The notes under the pieces were generated by a model. The model made no database searches, had not been told where the DNA came from, and saw only the letters and a list, made by a program, of their open reading frames with translations. A stretch of DNA of 64,000 nucleotides from Arthrinium phaeospermum. Taxonomy: Eukaryota; Ascomycota; Sordariomycetes; Amphisphaeriales; Apiosporaceae. Position numbers and translations under genes: made by a program. The stretch covers positions 1,302,001 to 1,366,000 of the forward strand of contig QYRS01000012.1 of the NCBI GenBank assembly GCA_006503535.1, in the 5' to 3' direction. Shown here in pieces: positions 21,501 through 31,759 of the stretch; position 1 is the first letter of the stretch; the number at the start of each line of letters is the position of its first letter.

Positions 21501-22289
21501 TTACTGCTCGAGGCATAAGGGGCAAACTTCGGGGCCTGGAGACACGGGGTGGTTATTAAGGCTGGCAGCGAGGTTGCTCAGTAGGCACTTCCAGAGAAAC
21601 GAAACCTCCTTAGCCCCATGATCGACCCGCATCTCCATCGTCGGGGGGGCAACCCCGGGCTCGAACCAGGCGTGGGCCGGCTTCTCCGTCCCATGGTTGC
21701 CAACGAAGCGGGTGGGGCCGCGCGCGACGGAGACGCAAAAATGAGATGCCCACTCGATCAGAACAGGCGGGCTGCACGGCAAGCTCGGTGGTGGGATGAT
21801 GTTGCTAAATTCATTCGCGCTCAAGCCACGGCGGCTCTCCTTGCCCTGCGACGTTGGCCCACCGGTTCCTGGTAGTACTTGTATGCTACTGCTAGCCCGG
21901 CCTTTTTCTCCGAAGCAGGCACGCTCGCCGTCGTCGCAGAGTCCCTGGAACTCGAGCAACACCCTCTCGGCACCAGCCCGGGCGGTGCAACCGATCAGAG
22001 ACAGGTTGGCCACCATGGCTGGGACGACATCGATGCGAAACACTGACTCGATGAGGGTTTTAAAGTAATGTGAAGTGCGGCGGCCGTTGTTCCAAATGCC
22101 GGCAAAGTCCTGGCTGTTGGCGAGGCTTCGGAAGACGATTACCCATATCTCAGGAGGTAAATATGGCATGGGCTTCGTAAATCTTCCGGAGATGTTTGTG
22201 GGCATCTCCACATCGAGCCCCAGAAGCCACAAATACCACCAACGTTGAAGATACAGTAGGTAAATGAAAGGACAAGACGCGTACATCAA
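21501..22289 (-). CDS. F-box-like protein, probably truncated
   Basis: A 262-residue frame on the minus strand; an internal ATG at 22205 (MPTNISGRFTKPMPYL) is the more natural start, giving 234 residues. PYLPPEIWVIVFRSLANSQD followed by GIWNNGRRTSHYFKTLIESV resembles the F-box-like N-terminus of a lineage-expanded fungal family, and VLIEWASHFCVSV then MRVDHGAKEVSFLWKCLL resembles its later blocks. After SFLWKCLL the sequence becomes unlike a folded domain (NNHPVSPGPEVCPLCLEQ) and stops, so the C-terminus may be lost or shifted. F-box proteins recruit targets to SCF ubiquitin ligases. I cannot say whether this copy is functional. Confidence 0.5.
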   Translation of the reverse strand: MMYASCPFIYLLYLQRWWYLWLLGLDVEMPTNISGRFTKPMPYLPPEIWVIVFRSLANSQDFAGIWNNGRRTSHYFKTLIESVFRIDVVPAMVANLSLIGCTARAGAERVLLEFQGLCDDGERACFGEKGRASSSIQVLPGTGGPTSQGKESRRGLSANEFSNIIPPPSLPCSPPVLIEWASHFCVSVARGPTRFVGNHGTEKPAHAWFEPGVAPPTMEMRVDHGAKEVSFLWKCLLSNLAASLNNHPVSPGPEVCPLCLEQ

Positions 22290-23264
22290 CTTTCAAGATC
22301 ATCATCTATCAAGCAAGTAAGGCACCTGAGGTATGTAGGAATCAATTGGCCAAGTGAGTACGTTAATTAGAGAGCGCATCCTTCTTTCTGGCAGGTGCTG
22401 GTGGCCATGACCGCCTAATTCTCTTCTTTGTCTTACAGCACTGGCTGGCATGCGTTTGCGCCATGACCAACATGATTGTCGTGTCTCAAAGAGAACACTC
22501 GCTGTCCCGGAATTGGAACGAGAGTTGGAAGTCTTATCATAATAACTGTGATATGCTCAAGCAAGAAAGGCATCGTGGCAAGCAAGGGAGAAGCGCTCTT
22601 TTGGGAGTTGAAGGCGGGCGCCCAAGGTTGGCATTGGGTTGCATTCGCAGCAGCAGCGCAGCGGCCACTTGCTTGTATGGTGGAGAGGCTAGTCATGTTG
22701 ATACTGGGGCTTTGGGGCCGAACCGCCTCTTTCAAAAGGCGCCATAATATGTCTTGCTCGGTAGTTGCCAGACAACCAGCAACCAGCGCAAAACCATGGA
22801 AGGAAGCTGCTATCTAGAGAGCGTAGTGTACCGTAGCGCGGGTAAAACGCACAAGAAAGATGACGTTTTAAGTGGTGAAAAGGGCAAGCAGCAAGCTGTC
22901 CGAGTCGGGCTCTGCCAGGCTGACTGACCCCCACCAAGCCAAGTCGTCCTAGCAACCTCTCCCCCCCCAGTGGAATCCCTGCTGCTTCTGACTTGCGATA
23001 ATGGGCTCCTTGGTCCCTGTCAGCCTGTCTTAAAATTACATATGTACCTTAATTCCCTCCTTCGGGCCATTTACCAATCTCCCACCCCCATTCTCCGGAA
23101 ATTTGGTAGACTCCTACCAACCTGATACCAATCCAATCAAACGCGTACACCATCCACGCTTCAACGACAGGAGGCTCAATCACACCACCTGTCGATATTT
23201 GAATAATAGCCCCCTCAAGGCAGGCGGCTCTGCACTTTTTATAACATTCTGCCAGAATCGATAT
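22290..23264. other. Intergenic region
   Basis: About 1 kb between the F-box-like gene and the coiled-coil gene. Overlapping frames of 80-110 codons on both strands show no family features. The last 250 bp are C/T-rich on the top strand and look like a promoter and 5' leader. Confidence 0.45.
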
Positions 23265-25736
23265 ATGGCTTCGCCTCTCACACCTGCGCCAAGCGCGTCG
23301 CTCAACATACTAGCTACAAGTACCCCTCTGACAGCGCGCCACAACTTCAACCCCATCGTAATGGATACTCCCACCCACAACAACGACTCGCCCTCAAAAG
23401 ACGTCGATATGAGTCCGCCAGTCACAGCCGGCACGCCGGAACCGCAAACAGAAAACCAGCCTCCGCGAGAAGACCAAGAGCAGGAGAACGCATCGTCGCC
23501 AGGCAAGCAGCGACATTCTAGAATACTGTCGGGAAATGGCATTGCGCCCCTGAGGATCCTGAGCCCGCGCGAGGAGACTTTTCAGACGTTTGAATCCGGG
23601 GGCCTAGCACCCATGGCCATTGATGCGGTCGCCAAAAGTCCCCTACGAAAGGCGGTTTCTCCCGACAAGCGATTCCCCGTCAAGGTCAAGGCCAAATTCC
23701 CCGTGCGCGTGAGTAGTGGCGATAGCAGCAATTCTGCATCGCAAGATTCACCAGCATCAACGTCAGCACACAAGGATGCATCGCCGCAAGATTCCCCTGC
23801 GCCAAAGTCGCTAGAGAACAACTCTATTCCGCAAGATTCCCCAGCAACCAAATCGTCGTCAAGCGAGTCGCTGGTGAAGAAGGACATGACATTTGAGGAA
23901 GCTCTTGCATCAAACGATGGGTTGAGGCATGCTATTCAGATATTCGAGGATGACTCCACCATGCTGGAGAGCGGCGAGGGCCTTGATGACGCCGACGATA
24001 TTCCTATGAACTTGGACGACAAGCACTTGGAGAAAATCGAAGAGTCTGCCGCCCCCGACGAGTCTATGGTTAGCACTTTCAGTAACTTCTCGGTCATCCC
24101 GAACCTTACAACGTTCGCCAAGATGGGTACAAGCCCCAACAAATTCGACAGCCTAACCACACCCCGGCCACGCGATCGCTATGATCCTTCAACTGCTAGA
24201 TCGGTTCGTCATGCCGCATCGGAAAACGTCGGAGATACAACCAGTCTGTTGGACTTCACCGAGCAGATGTCCGCCATCTCAGCACATTATAGACCCCCAT
24301 CGCCTACCAAGAGAACGCGCTCGCATTCGCCGGGCAAGAGCAATGGGCATCCCGACTCTACGCCGAAGCGAGGTGATGTGAACCTACTTGACTTCGACAT
24401 CCCACCAATGCCCACCCCGCGAAGCCTTCCCTCGGTAACGCCTCGTGAGGTCGAGTCTCTGAAATCTGCATTCCTGTCCGAGATTAGTAGCCTGAAGGCC
24501 TCACTTTCCGGAAAAGAAGCCGAGGTTACTTCTCTCAAAACCGCTGTCGGCGATGCAGAGAAGCGAGTGGGCCAAACTATGGAGAAGCTGCGGGAGACAG
24601 AGTGTCTGAAGGATTCGATGACGGAAGAGAAAGAGTCATGGGAGAAGCGGGGACGCGAGATGGAGACCGTTCTGCGCAAGGTGAAGTCGGAAATCGTTCA
24701 CAACCAGCACGAACGAGACGAACTCGAATCCAAGTTGGATGAGAGTGAAAAGCGGAGAGAGGCAGCTGAATACATGGCTCAAGAGGCCGAATCTAAGATA
24801 GCCAGTCTCCGCGCAGGGCGAGGAACCCCCGACGTCAAATCCCCCGACAGATCCGATAGCAAGCTGGCTGCCCAACGCGAGGCTGAGAACATGGAGCGTG
24901 TAGCTAGAGAACTGCACGCACTGTACAAGTCTAAGCACGAGACGAAGGTCACGGCGCTCAAGAAGAGCTACGAGGCACGCTGGGAGAAGAAGATCCGCGA
25001 GCTGGAACGCCAAATCGAAGAGCTGACCGACGACAACGAACGCCTCAAGCTGGGCCGTGATGCGACCATGACACGCGTCGAGTTTGGCCAGGCTGTGGCC
25101 AACGAGACTGCCGAACTCAAGGCCCAGTCCAGCAGAGATGCTGCACAAATCAAGGAGCTTGGCGCCGAGGTGCAGAAGCTCGAGGCAATTGTGTCCAGCG
25201 TGAAGCAAGACAACCACGAACTCATTGTGCTCCTGGAGCGCGAGCGCGTGGAGAAGGGCGAGCTTGTTCAGCTGGCAGAGGAGATGATGGAGATGCAGCA
25301 CTCATTTGTCGCTGCCAACCAGGCCAAGGCGGAGCCAAAGGCAGAGCCGATTCAAGAGGAGGAAGTGCGCCGTACACCCAACAAAACAATGCGGATGTCG
25401 GCACCGCCCCCGGCTCGTACGACACCGATAAAGCAAACACCAGCGCGTAGCAACAGCACTCGCAGCGTGGGAGTAGCCTCGCCTGCGCAAAAACAAGCTT
25501 TCCGAAGCAGTCTCACCCGACCCGGCCCCACTGGCATACGAGCACCTGGCAGTGCTCTTCCCAAGTCCCAGACGGAGAGCCGTATTGGTGGCCTTGCGGG
25601 CCACGGAGCCACCAAGAGCATCGGCGGCGGCGGTCTGCCGAGAGCGGGAAGCAGGCCAGGAAGTGGGCTAAGTGGCCGGAGCGGTATTATGAGCAACATC
25701 GAGAAGATGGGCAACTACCGCGCCCGGGGCGATTAG
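23265..25736 (+). CDS. Coiled-coil protein, possibly spindle-pole-body associated (Cut12/SnaD-like)
   Basis: One exon, 823 residues from ATG 23265; the frame is open back to 23103, and ATG 23361 is another option. Residues 1-390 are Ser/Pro/Asp-rich and disordered, with three QDSPA repeats (near residues 160-200) and many SP/TP sites, as in cell-cycle phosphoproteins. After NLLDFDIPPMPTPRSLPSVT comes a long coiled coil (about 395-680: heptads such as VESLKSAFLSEISSLKASL, IRELERQIEELTDDNERLKL). ELHALYKSKHETKVTALKKS is a distinctive block within it. The last 120 residues are basic and Pro/Ser-rich (RTTPIKQTPARSNSTRSVG), typical of microtubule-associated tails. I link it to the Cut12/SnaD or TACC-type spindle-pole families from layout and partial recall; this is not certain. 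Confidence 0.7.
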   Translation: MASPLTPAPSASLNILATSTPLTARHNFNPIVMDTPTHNNDSPSKDVDMSPPVTAGTPEPQTENQPPREDQEQENASSPGKQRHSRILSGNGIAPLRILSPREETFQTFESGGLAPMAIDAVAKSPLRKAVSPDKRFPVKVKAKFPVRVSSGDSSNSASQDSPASTSAHKDASPQDSPAPKSLENNSIPQDSPATKSSSSESLVKKDMTFEEALASNDGLRHAIQIFEDDSTMLESGEGLDDADDIPMNLDDKHLEKIEESAAPDESMVSTFSNFSVIPNLTTFAKMGTSPNKFDSLTTPRPRDRYDPSTARSVRHAASENVGDTTSLLDFTEQMSAISAHYRPPSPTKRTRSHSPGKSNGHPDSTPKRGDVNLLDFDIPPMPTPRSLPSVTPREVESLKSAFLSEISSLKASLSGKEAEVTSLKTAVGDAEKRVGQTMEKLRETECLKDSMTEEKESWEKRGREMETVLRKVKSEIVHNQHERDELESKLDESEKRREAAEYMAQEAESKIASLRAGRGTPDVKSPDRSDSKLAAQREAENMERVARELHALYKSKHETKVTALKKSYEARWEKKIRELERQIEELTDDNERLKLGRDATMTRVEFGQAVANETAELKAQSSRDAAQIKELGAEVQKLEAIVSSVKQDNHELIVLLERERVEKGELVQLAEEMMEMQHSFVAANQAKAEPKAEPIQEEEVRRTPNKTMRMSAPPPARTTPIKQTPARSNSTRSVGVASPAQKQAFRSSLTRPGPTGIRAPGSALPKSQTESRIGGLAGHGATKSIGGGGLPRAGSRPGSGLSGRSGIMSNIEKMGNYRARGD

Positions 25737-26501
25737 GGATCGTCCAAAACAGTTCGGCGCCCACTATGATACCAAGCCCTGCCGAGGCCAATATTTCAAC
25801 CTTTTTAGCGGCAGGCCATCCGTGGAAGAGGTGGATGCAAACACACTCAGGCGGCACTTGAACTCTTCTGGATATAATGAGTGATAGTACCATTGCTATG
25901 GGTGTGTTAGAGACGAGTTGGGACGGGGATATGATTCTCTGTATGTGTTTTGGGTGCCCCATGTCCTATTGTCAATGGGTCTTGTATGTACTAGTTACTG
26001 TTTTGACTGATGATGATGATGAAGACATGATTGCAAGCTTCGCTCAGCTTTACGGGACTTCCAGTTCGACTTTTCTGGTAGCTCTTGGCAAGGCCTTTCT
26101 AATTTATAAACTTATTCATGATACCTTTCCTCTACCTAACCATATCTGTCTGTTCAAATGCCAAGTGATTCGTGAATGAAGCCGGCTCCTGCTCAGAAGA
26201 ACTCATAGGGAAGCACTACCGAGTACACAGCGGGGTGCATATAGCCAGGACTCGAAACTAATTCGCCAAGGCGGGTGATGGGCGATCCAATGTCGCCATG
26301 TCAGCCAATTGCGCCACTGCCGATTTAGCCATCACTATAAGGGAAGCTCTAGTATACACCGATTACAGGACCTGGGATACCATGGACATTCCGAGAATAC
26401 ATGTAATATAACCCACCGATTCTCTGCAAGGGGAGAGTTCTTGCGAACCTCCCATTCTACCGAACCACGCAACTCTCTCGACAACGAAGACCATCGATAC
26501 C
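25737..26501. other. Intergenic region with tRNA-like relic
   Basis: 3' flank of the coiled-coil gene and promoter of the PEBP-family gene. It contains the degenerate tRNA-like sequence at 26235-26323 (minus). A TGA-TGATGATGATGA run lies near 26008-26025. No protein gene is seen. Confidence 0.45.
26235..26323 (-). tRNA. Degenerate tRNA-like sequence (probable tRNA pseudogene)
   Basis: On the minus strand an A-box-like TGGCGCAATTGG (26316-26305) is followed about 47 nt later by GTTTCGAGTCC (26258-26248), one mismatch from the B-box consensus. The spacing fits a tRNA, but the acceptor strands do not pair and the T stem is broken. I read it as a decayed tRNA copy. It is not a functional gene by sight. 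Confidence 0.3.
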
Positions 26502-27393
26502 ATGATGAAGCTCACTGGAATTTACAATCTGCTTGTGCTCGCGGGTCTGTCCGTAGCACAGACTCCGGATGGGTTCAACCCTCAGGTCACGCCTCACCTG
26601 GACGTCATATTCGGCACGAAAGAGGTCACTCCGGGGCTATCGCTTACGAAGAGTGGTGGGTGTTCCCCTTATACTGCAGCATCACTTTATGGGTGATATG
26701 TTGAATGGAACATGCACCCACTGGCTGCATCCCCGACTAACACGTTCTAGACACCGCGAGGGCGCCCACCATCGGCCTGAAGACCGAACCCAACGGGACC
26801 TATGTCTGGATGATGATTGGTAACGAACCACCCCTTTAACCACTGTATCCTGTGGCGAGGCTGACCACGACGTGTGTAGATCTCGATGCGTACGTACAGT
26901 TCAGCCGCGAGTGGGCACTTGCCACATGAAAGCAGGATATTGACATCGTTTTTGCTACGCAACACAGATCGACGAACCCCTTCAATCCCAAGCAAGGAAA
27001 ACCGGCTACTTACCTTCACACGGTGCTGAGAGACTTCAAGGCCAGCGGCCAGAAGACGGAGAGCGGAGTCTACACGCTGAGCACGAGGGCCACCGGGCCT
27101 GTGGCGTGGTTTGTGAGTTGACCTTCTGCTGCCCATCTCCCCCGTATCTACCTACATGTACTAATAGAGTTGCTTCGATCGATGAACAGGCGCCAGCTCC
27201 GCCGGCAGAGAACCCGCCGCACCCTCATCGCTACACCCACCTGCTCTGGGACCAGCCCGAGAACTGGGTCATTCCCCAGGCCGCGCAGACGCAGCTGCAG
27301 AGCGGGAAGACGGGGTTCAATGTTGCGTCGTTCCAGAAGGCGGCTGGGTTGGCGGACCCGATTGCTGGGAATTACTTCAACCAGACGGGTTGA
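26502..27393 (+). CDS. Secreted PEBP-family protein (phosphatidylethanolamine-binding fold)
   Basis: Five exons: 26502-26655, 26751-26819, 26880-26889, 26968-27112 and 27190-27393; all phases agree and give 193 residues. A signal peptide (KLTGIYNLLVLAGLSVAQ) is followed by PHLDVIFGTKEVTPG. Splicing across exons 2-4 yields YVWMMIDLDAPSTNP, the D-x-D-A-P motif of PEBPs; the third exon is only 10 nt (ATCTCGATGC). The second signature appears as HPHRYTHLLWDQPENW. PEBPs bind phospholipid headgroups or act as protease or kinase regulators; secreted fungal members are mostly uncharacterised. The protein probably goes to the wall or medium. Every intron has GT-AG ends and an A-rich branch region. There is no sign of breakage. 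Confidence 0.85.
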
Positions 27394-28213
27394 GAGGGAA
27401 TGGAAAGTACCTGCATTGATGTTTACTTGGCCGCATGAGTGGTGGTCGTGATGGTGGGAAGTGATTGGTTACATGTAAGTAGGTATCTGGATGAAAAGAT
27501 GGAATCGAGCAACATCTCAAAAGCTGGAAGGAGTTTACGAAGGATGGAAATACAGCTATGCACACATGATGTCGTTGTGTCATTGAGGTATTGATGTTTT
27601 TTGCTTTTGCCTTAAGTACTTATGAACAGTTTCATGCTTTGCTTGGCAACGCCCCCTAAAAGCCGGAAGGCTTTGGCTAACCCATTCCATTTGTGGTTCA
27701 TAACCAATTGAAAAAAAAAGAAGAAAAAAAGATAATTCTTGCTCACAAGAAGGAAATTCCGGGAAATTGAATTCTAATAACTAACAGGAATGAATTGTCC
27801 GAAATGGGTTTTTATCCTGTCTGCTAGGACATTGAATGCTGCCCTGACATGGATGCTTCAAGGTGCTGCAGGTGCAGCGGCCCCTCCTGCTAGACGCCCC
27901 GCATAGAGCCCCCACGCGGGTTGAGTAGTGGGTGACAGCTCCCTAGATCCGCCATGCTCACCCGAGCACGTTTTGAGAAATAGGCAGACATCATCTCATC
28001 ATCTCCCTTGCGATCTGATAATCTCAACACTCGTCATCGATAATCAACACCGACTTGCTTCCAGAACCCCTGTTCACTCATGCTTACATTTGCGATGCAT
28101 GTATCTCGATGATACTTGCAGAAAGGACCCGACAAATGTTTCCCACATCTGCAGCTGCATAGCCTGCACAGCCTGCGTCCTAGGTCACATAGTTCCGGCT
28201 TGGAACTCACCAA
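27394..28213. other. Intergenic region
   Basis: About 800 bp: 3' flank of the PEBP gene and promoter of the SNF2-family gene. An A-rich tract lies at about 27709-27735. Frames such as 27928-28251 overlap the start of the next gene in another frame and are not supported. Confidence 0.45.
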
Positions 28214-31200
28214 ATGGCAGATTTTATTATGGATCGACCTTGGATCTCTAAGTACATCCCGGCGGGGTGTCTTTCATTGTCATCGCATGAGAGAGGCGGT
28301 CTTCCACCCGATGAGACCGGAACCAATCCCGCTTTTGGAGGCTGGCGGTTTATAAGCCGGGATAACCACGACGATGTCCCAGCGGATCTGTCCATACCAA
28401 CGGCTCTCCGGGCTCCACTGTTGAAATCGCCAACACTCGCTCCTTTTGCAGACATATTCCGAGCCAAATGGATCCAGCTTGGGGTTAGGGATCATACCGT
28501 CCGTGTCTACGTCCTCCCTCACGATGTAGATCGGATATCGATTGACCGCCAAGGCGCCAAGCTGTTCAAGGCACTGGGAGCATTGCTGCAGCAGATGGAC
28601 TACTCGCCCGCTACCTGGAATGGGCGCGAGAGACATGATGCGAGCGACTCGGATGCTAATGCTAAAGAAGACGATCACTTATCTCTGCTGAAACGGTTCA
28701 ACAAATTCCCGTCGCCTGACCCTCAGATCCATCATGTCACGAATCCGGTTGATCAAGGACTGATAGGAGATGTTCTCAACAGCGACATCTTTGGGATCAA
28801 GACCACATTAATACCTATCCAGCGGAAATCAGCCGCAGAAATGCTTCGGCGCGAGCTGGCCCCCGGACGTGTGCTTGATCCCAGGTTGCTTCAGAGGACA
28901 GACCAGACTGGCAACGTGTGGTACTCAGACTTTGTTAAAGGAGAGGTATTGAGAGAACCGCGCTACTACGACGCTGTTCGAGGAGGGCTCCTATGCGAAG
29001 AGATGGGACTTGGCAAGACTTTGATCTGCTTGTCTGTGATATGTGCCACGAAAGGCATGCCCACTACAGCTCCAGAGCCCTACGCCGTCAAGAATCCGAG
29101 GCGCGAGAAGAATGCGTGTCTTATGGATATGGCAGCCGCCGCCGTGAACCGCTACTCTGTCGCGTGGCGTCAACGTCAGGATCAATTCCAAGATATTCCC
29201 GCCATGTGTATAGAAGCCCTCGAGAGGAACAGGAACCGCGCCTTCTACAAATTGGAACCAGCTGTCAACACCCTCGTCCAACCAAGGAGAGGTAACCGGA
29301 CCGGTACATCTCACTCGCAGTATGGCAGGGAAGTCCAGTTTACGAGTTCCAATCTCGTCATCGTGCCTAATAACCTTGTGCGTCAGTGGCAAAAGGAGAT
29401 AAAAAAGCACACCGTCGGTCTTTCGACCTTGGTACTCGAGGATCTGAAGTCGGAGATTCCACCCGCTTCCATCTTGAAGACATATGATATCATCCTCATC
29501 TCCAAAAGCAGGGTCGAAAAGATCGAGAGGGATCGCGATACCGACCAGGGTTACGAGATCAGCATCTTGCAAGGCCTACGATTCAAGCGTTGCATCATTG
29601 ATGAAGGCCATGGGCTTGGCAATGGAAGTCGACAGTGGAAAACCGACTTCATGGTCTTGCTTGATGCGCTTGAGATTGATATACGCTGGGTGGTGACAGG
29701 CACACCAACGAAAGGACTATATGGAGTTTCGATTCCGCTGGAACCGAACCCTGTGGATGGACGACGCAAAGGCACTGAAAAGGGTATCCCCCAAAGTCAA
29801 GATGAAACACCCGCTGCACAGGAGCGAGACGACCTTTTACGCATAGGCAACATTGCTGCAAAGTTTCTGAAAGTCCGCCCGTGGTCGAACACGAAGCATG
29901 AAGCTGGAGATACCCAGGCAGATTGGAGCGTTTACGTATTACAGCCTAAGCACTCGAAGAAAAGCCGTGGTAGTATACATTGCCTTGAGACGACATTGAA
30001 GTCTCTGATGGTCAGGCATCGCTTATCAGATGTTGAAGCTGCCCTTCCGCCAGTACACACGAGGAACGTCATATTGGAAGGATCATACCAAGACAAACTC
30101 GCCTTGAACCTCTTCTCGATGATGATCATATTCAATTCTGTTCAATCACAGCGGACAGACGCGGACTACTTTTTCCACCCCAAACAACGCTCGGCGCTTC
30201 TCCAATTGGTCAGCAATCTTAAGCAAGCCAGTTTCTTTGGTGGTGTCTTCTACTCCGACGAAGAAATCGATAATGCTTTAGAGAGGGCCGAGGAGTTCCT
30301 GGTGAAGAAAAAGGTCCCCATCAGCGATCTTGACAGAGCGTTGCTGACAGACGCCATCACTTTTGGAAAGGTGGCGAGTGAGAATGGTCTGAAATACATC
30401 AGTAACACATACCATGCGCTTCCTCTGTACCTGGACCATTTCCCCGGTGGCAATGATCGCGCGAAAGCCTGGTCTCTTGCTGACGAGGATCCTCAAGATG
30501 GGGAGCCCGTCTGTACCGATGCTGGTTTGATCCAGGCTCTGCAAAAATTTCTGAATCCCATGATCGATGCGCCGACTTCACTGCAGGTGGTGATGGATTC
30601 CGGTACAATGGACCGACAAGGTCTCTCCGAGCAAACGAGAATGTTGAACGCGGCAGGGAGCATCCAAGGCGAGCCGACATCGTCCACTTTGGCAGGAAGC
30701 ACCGCAGTTGGTGTAGATCACCACTCGATAGCGCAGTCTCAGAAGACTTCGACACAAGCAAACCAAGAACTAGATGCAGTCGACAAAATCCCTCCTCACG
30801 GTGATATCGAGATTGCGGCGGCTTTGGCAAAGACTCGAATTGTCTCGACGGTATCGGCAAAACTGACATATCTAATTGACTCGATTGTGAAGTATCAGAG
30901 CGAAGAAAAGATTATTGTTTTCTTTGAAAACGATAACATCGCATATTACCTGGCACAGGTTCTCGAGATAGTAAGTCAGCTGGACCCCCTGAACAACGGA
31001 TTGGCTAACTCGTCTGGCTAGTTGCAAGTACAGCATCTTATCTATACCCGACAAGGGCTTAACGCTCAACGCCGTGGGCAATATATCCAGACCTTCCTGG
31101 AAAACGACAAATTCCGCGTTTGCTTGATGGACCTTTCCCAAGCGGCTTTCGGGCTGGATATGAGGACCGCCTCGCGGATCTACTTCTTGACACCGGTTCT

Positions 31201-31759
31201 CAATCCCCAAGTCGAGCAGCAGGCGATTGGCCGAGCTAGGCGATTGACCCAACCCAAGCCAATTAGTGTCGAGACGCTGGTGTTGAAGGGAAGCATTGAG
31301 GAATTGATCGTTGAACGGCGGGAGACGATACCCCAAGCAGAGCATCGTAAAATCAAGTCTATCCTGGACGATAAACCCATCCACGACTGGATTTTGAACG
31401 CTGGTATTCTGCCCATGCCCGAGAATCTGCCCGACGTGGCCCAGACAGCACAACTGGAGACGCCACAACTTATCTTTGGGCGCGGGTTTGGGCGGGAAGT
31501 TCACCCCGACGAGGGCTTAGTGCTCGCATCGCCGGAAAGCAAGGGTAAGGGCAAGTTGACGAGCAACGCGAGGGACTTAAACGACGACAGTGGAGCGAAG
31601 ACACCCTACAGCGAATCGACACTACCTAGAGGCGCGAAAAGATCATATACTTCAATGTTTGGTAGCGGAGCAGCGGGATCTGGAGGAGACGAAGCGGCCC
31701 CGGGGAGGTCTGCTACCAAGAAAAAGAAGAAAACAGCCCGCGTTGCGTTCGCGGATTAG
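28214..31759 (+). CDS. SNF2-family DNA-dependent ATPase/helicase-like protein
   Basis: Two exons, 28214-30970 and 31022-31759, phase 0, with a 51-nt GTAAGT...CTAG intron; 1164 residues. Motif I is LLCEEMGLGKT (Lys268), motif II DEGH (463-466), motif III WVVTGTPTKG, and the C-terminal lobe ends with motif VI QQAIGRARRLTQ (about 985-995). About 190 residues separate motif I from DEGH, holding an insert rich in basic residues. No C3HC4 RING is visible between the lobes, unlike Rad5-type proteins. The C-terminus is basic (SATKKKKKTARVAF), a likely nuclear signal. It should remodel chromatin or DNA-protein contacts in the nucleus; the subfamily is not fixed. The N-terminal 200 residues match nothing I know. 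Confidence 0.9.

Noticed and set aside
21640..21740. Perfect B box GGTTCGAGCCC on the minus strand (21667-21657) with a pairing T arm
   Set aside because: No A box at tRNA spacing, and it lies inside the F-box-like frame; treated as chance.
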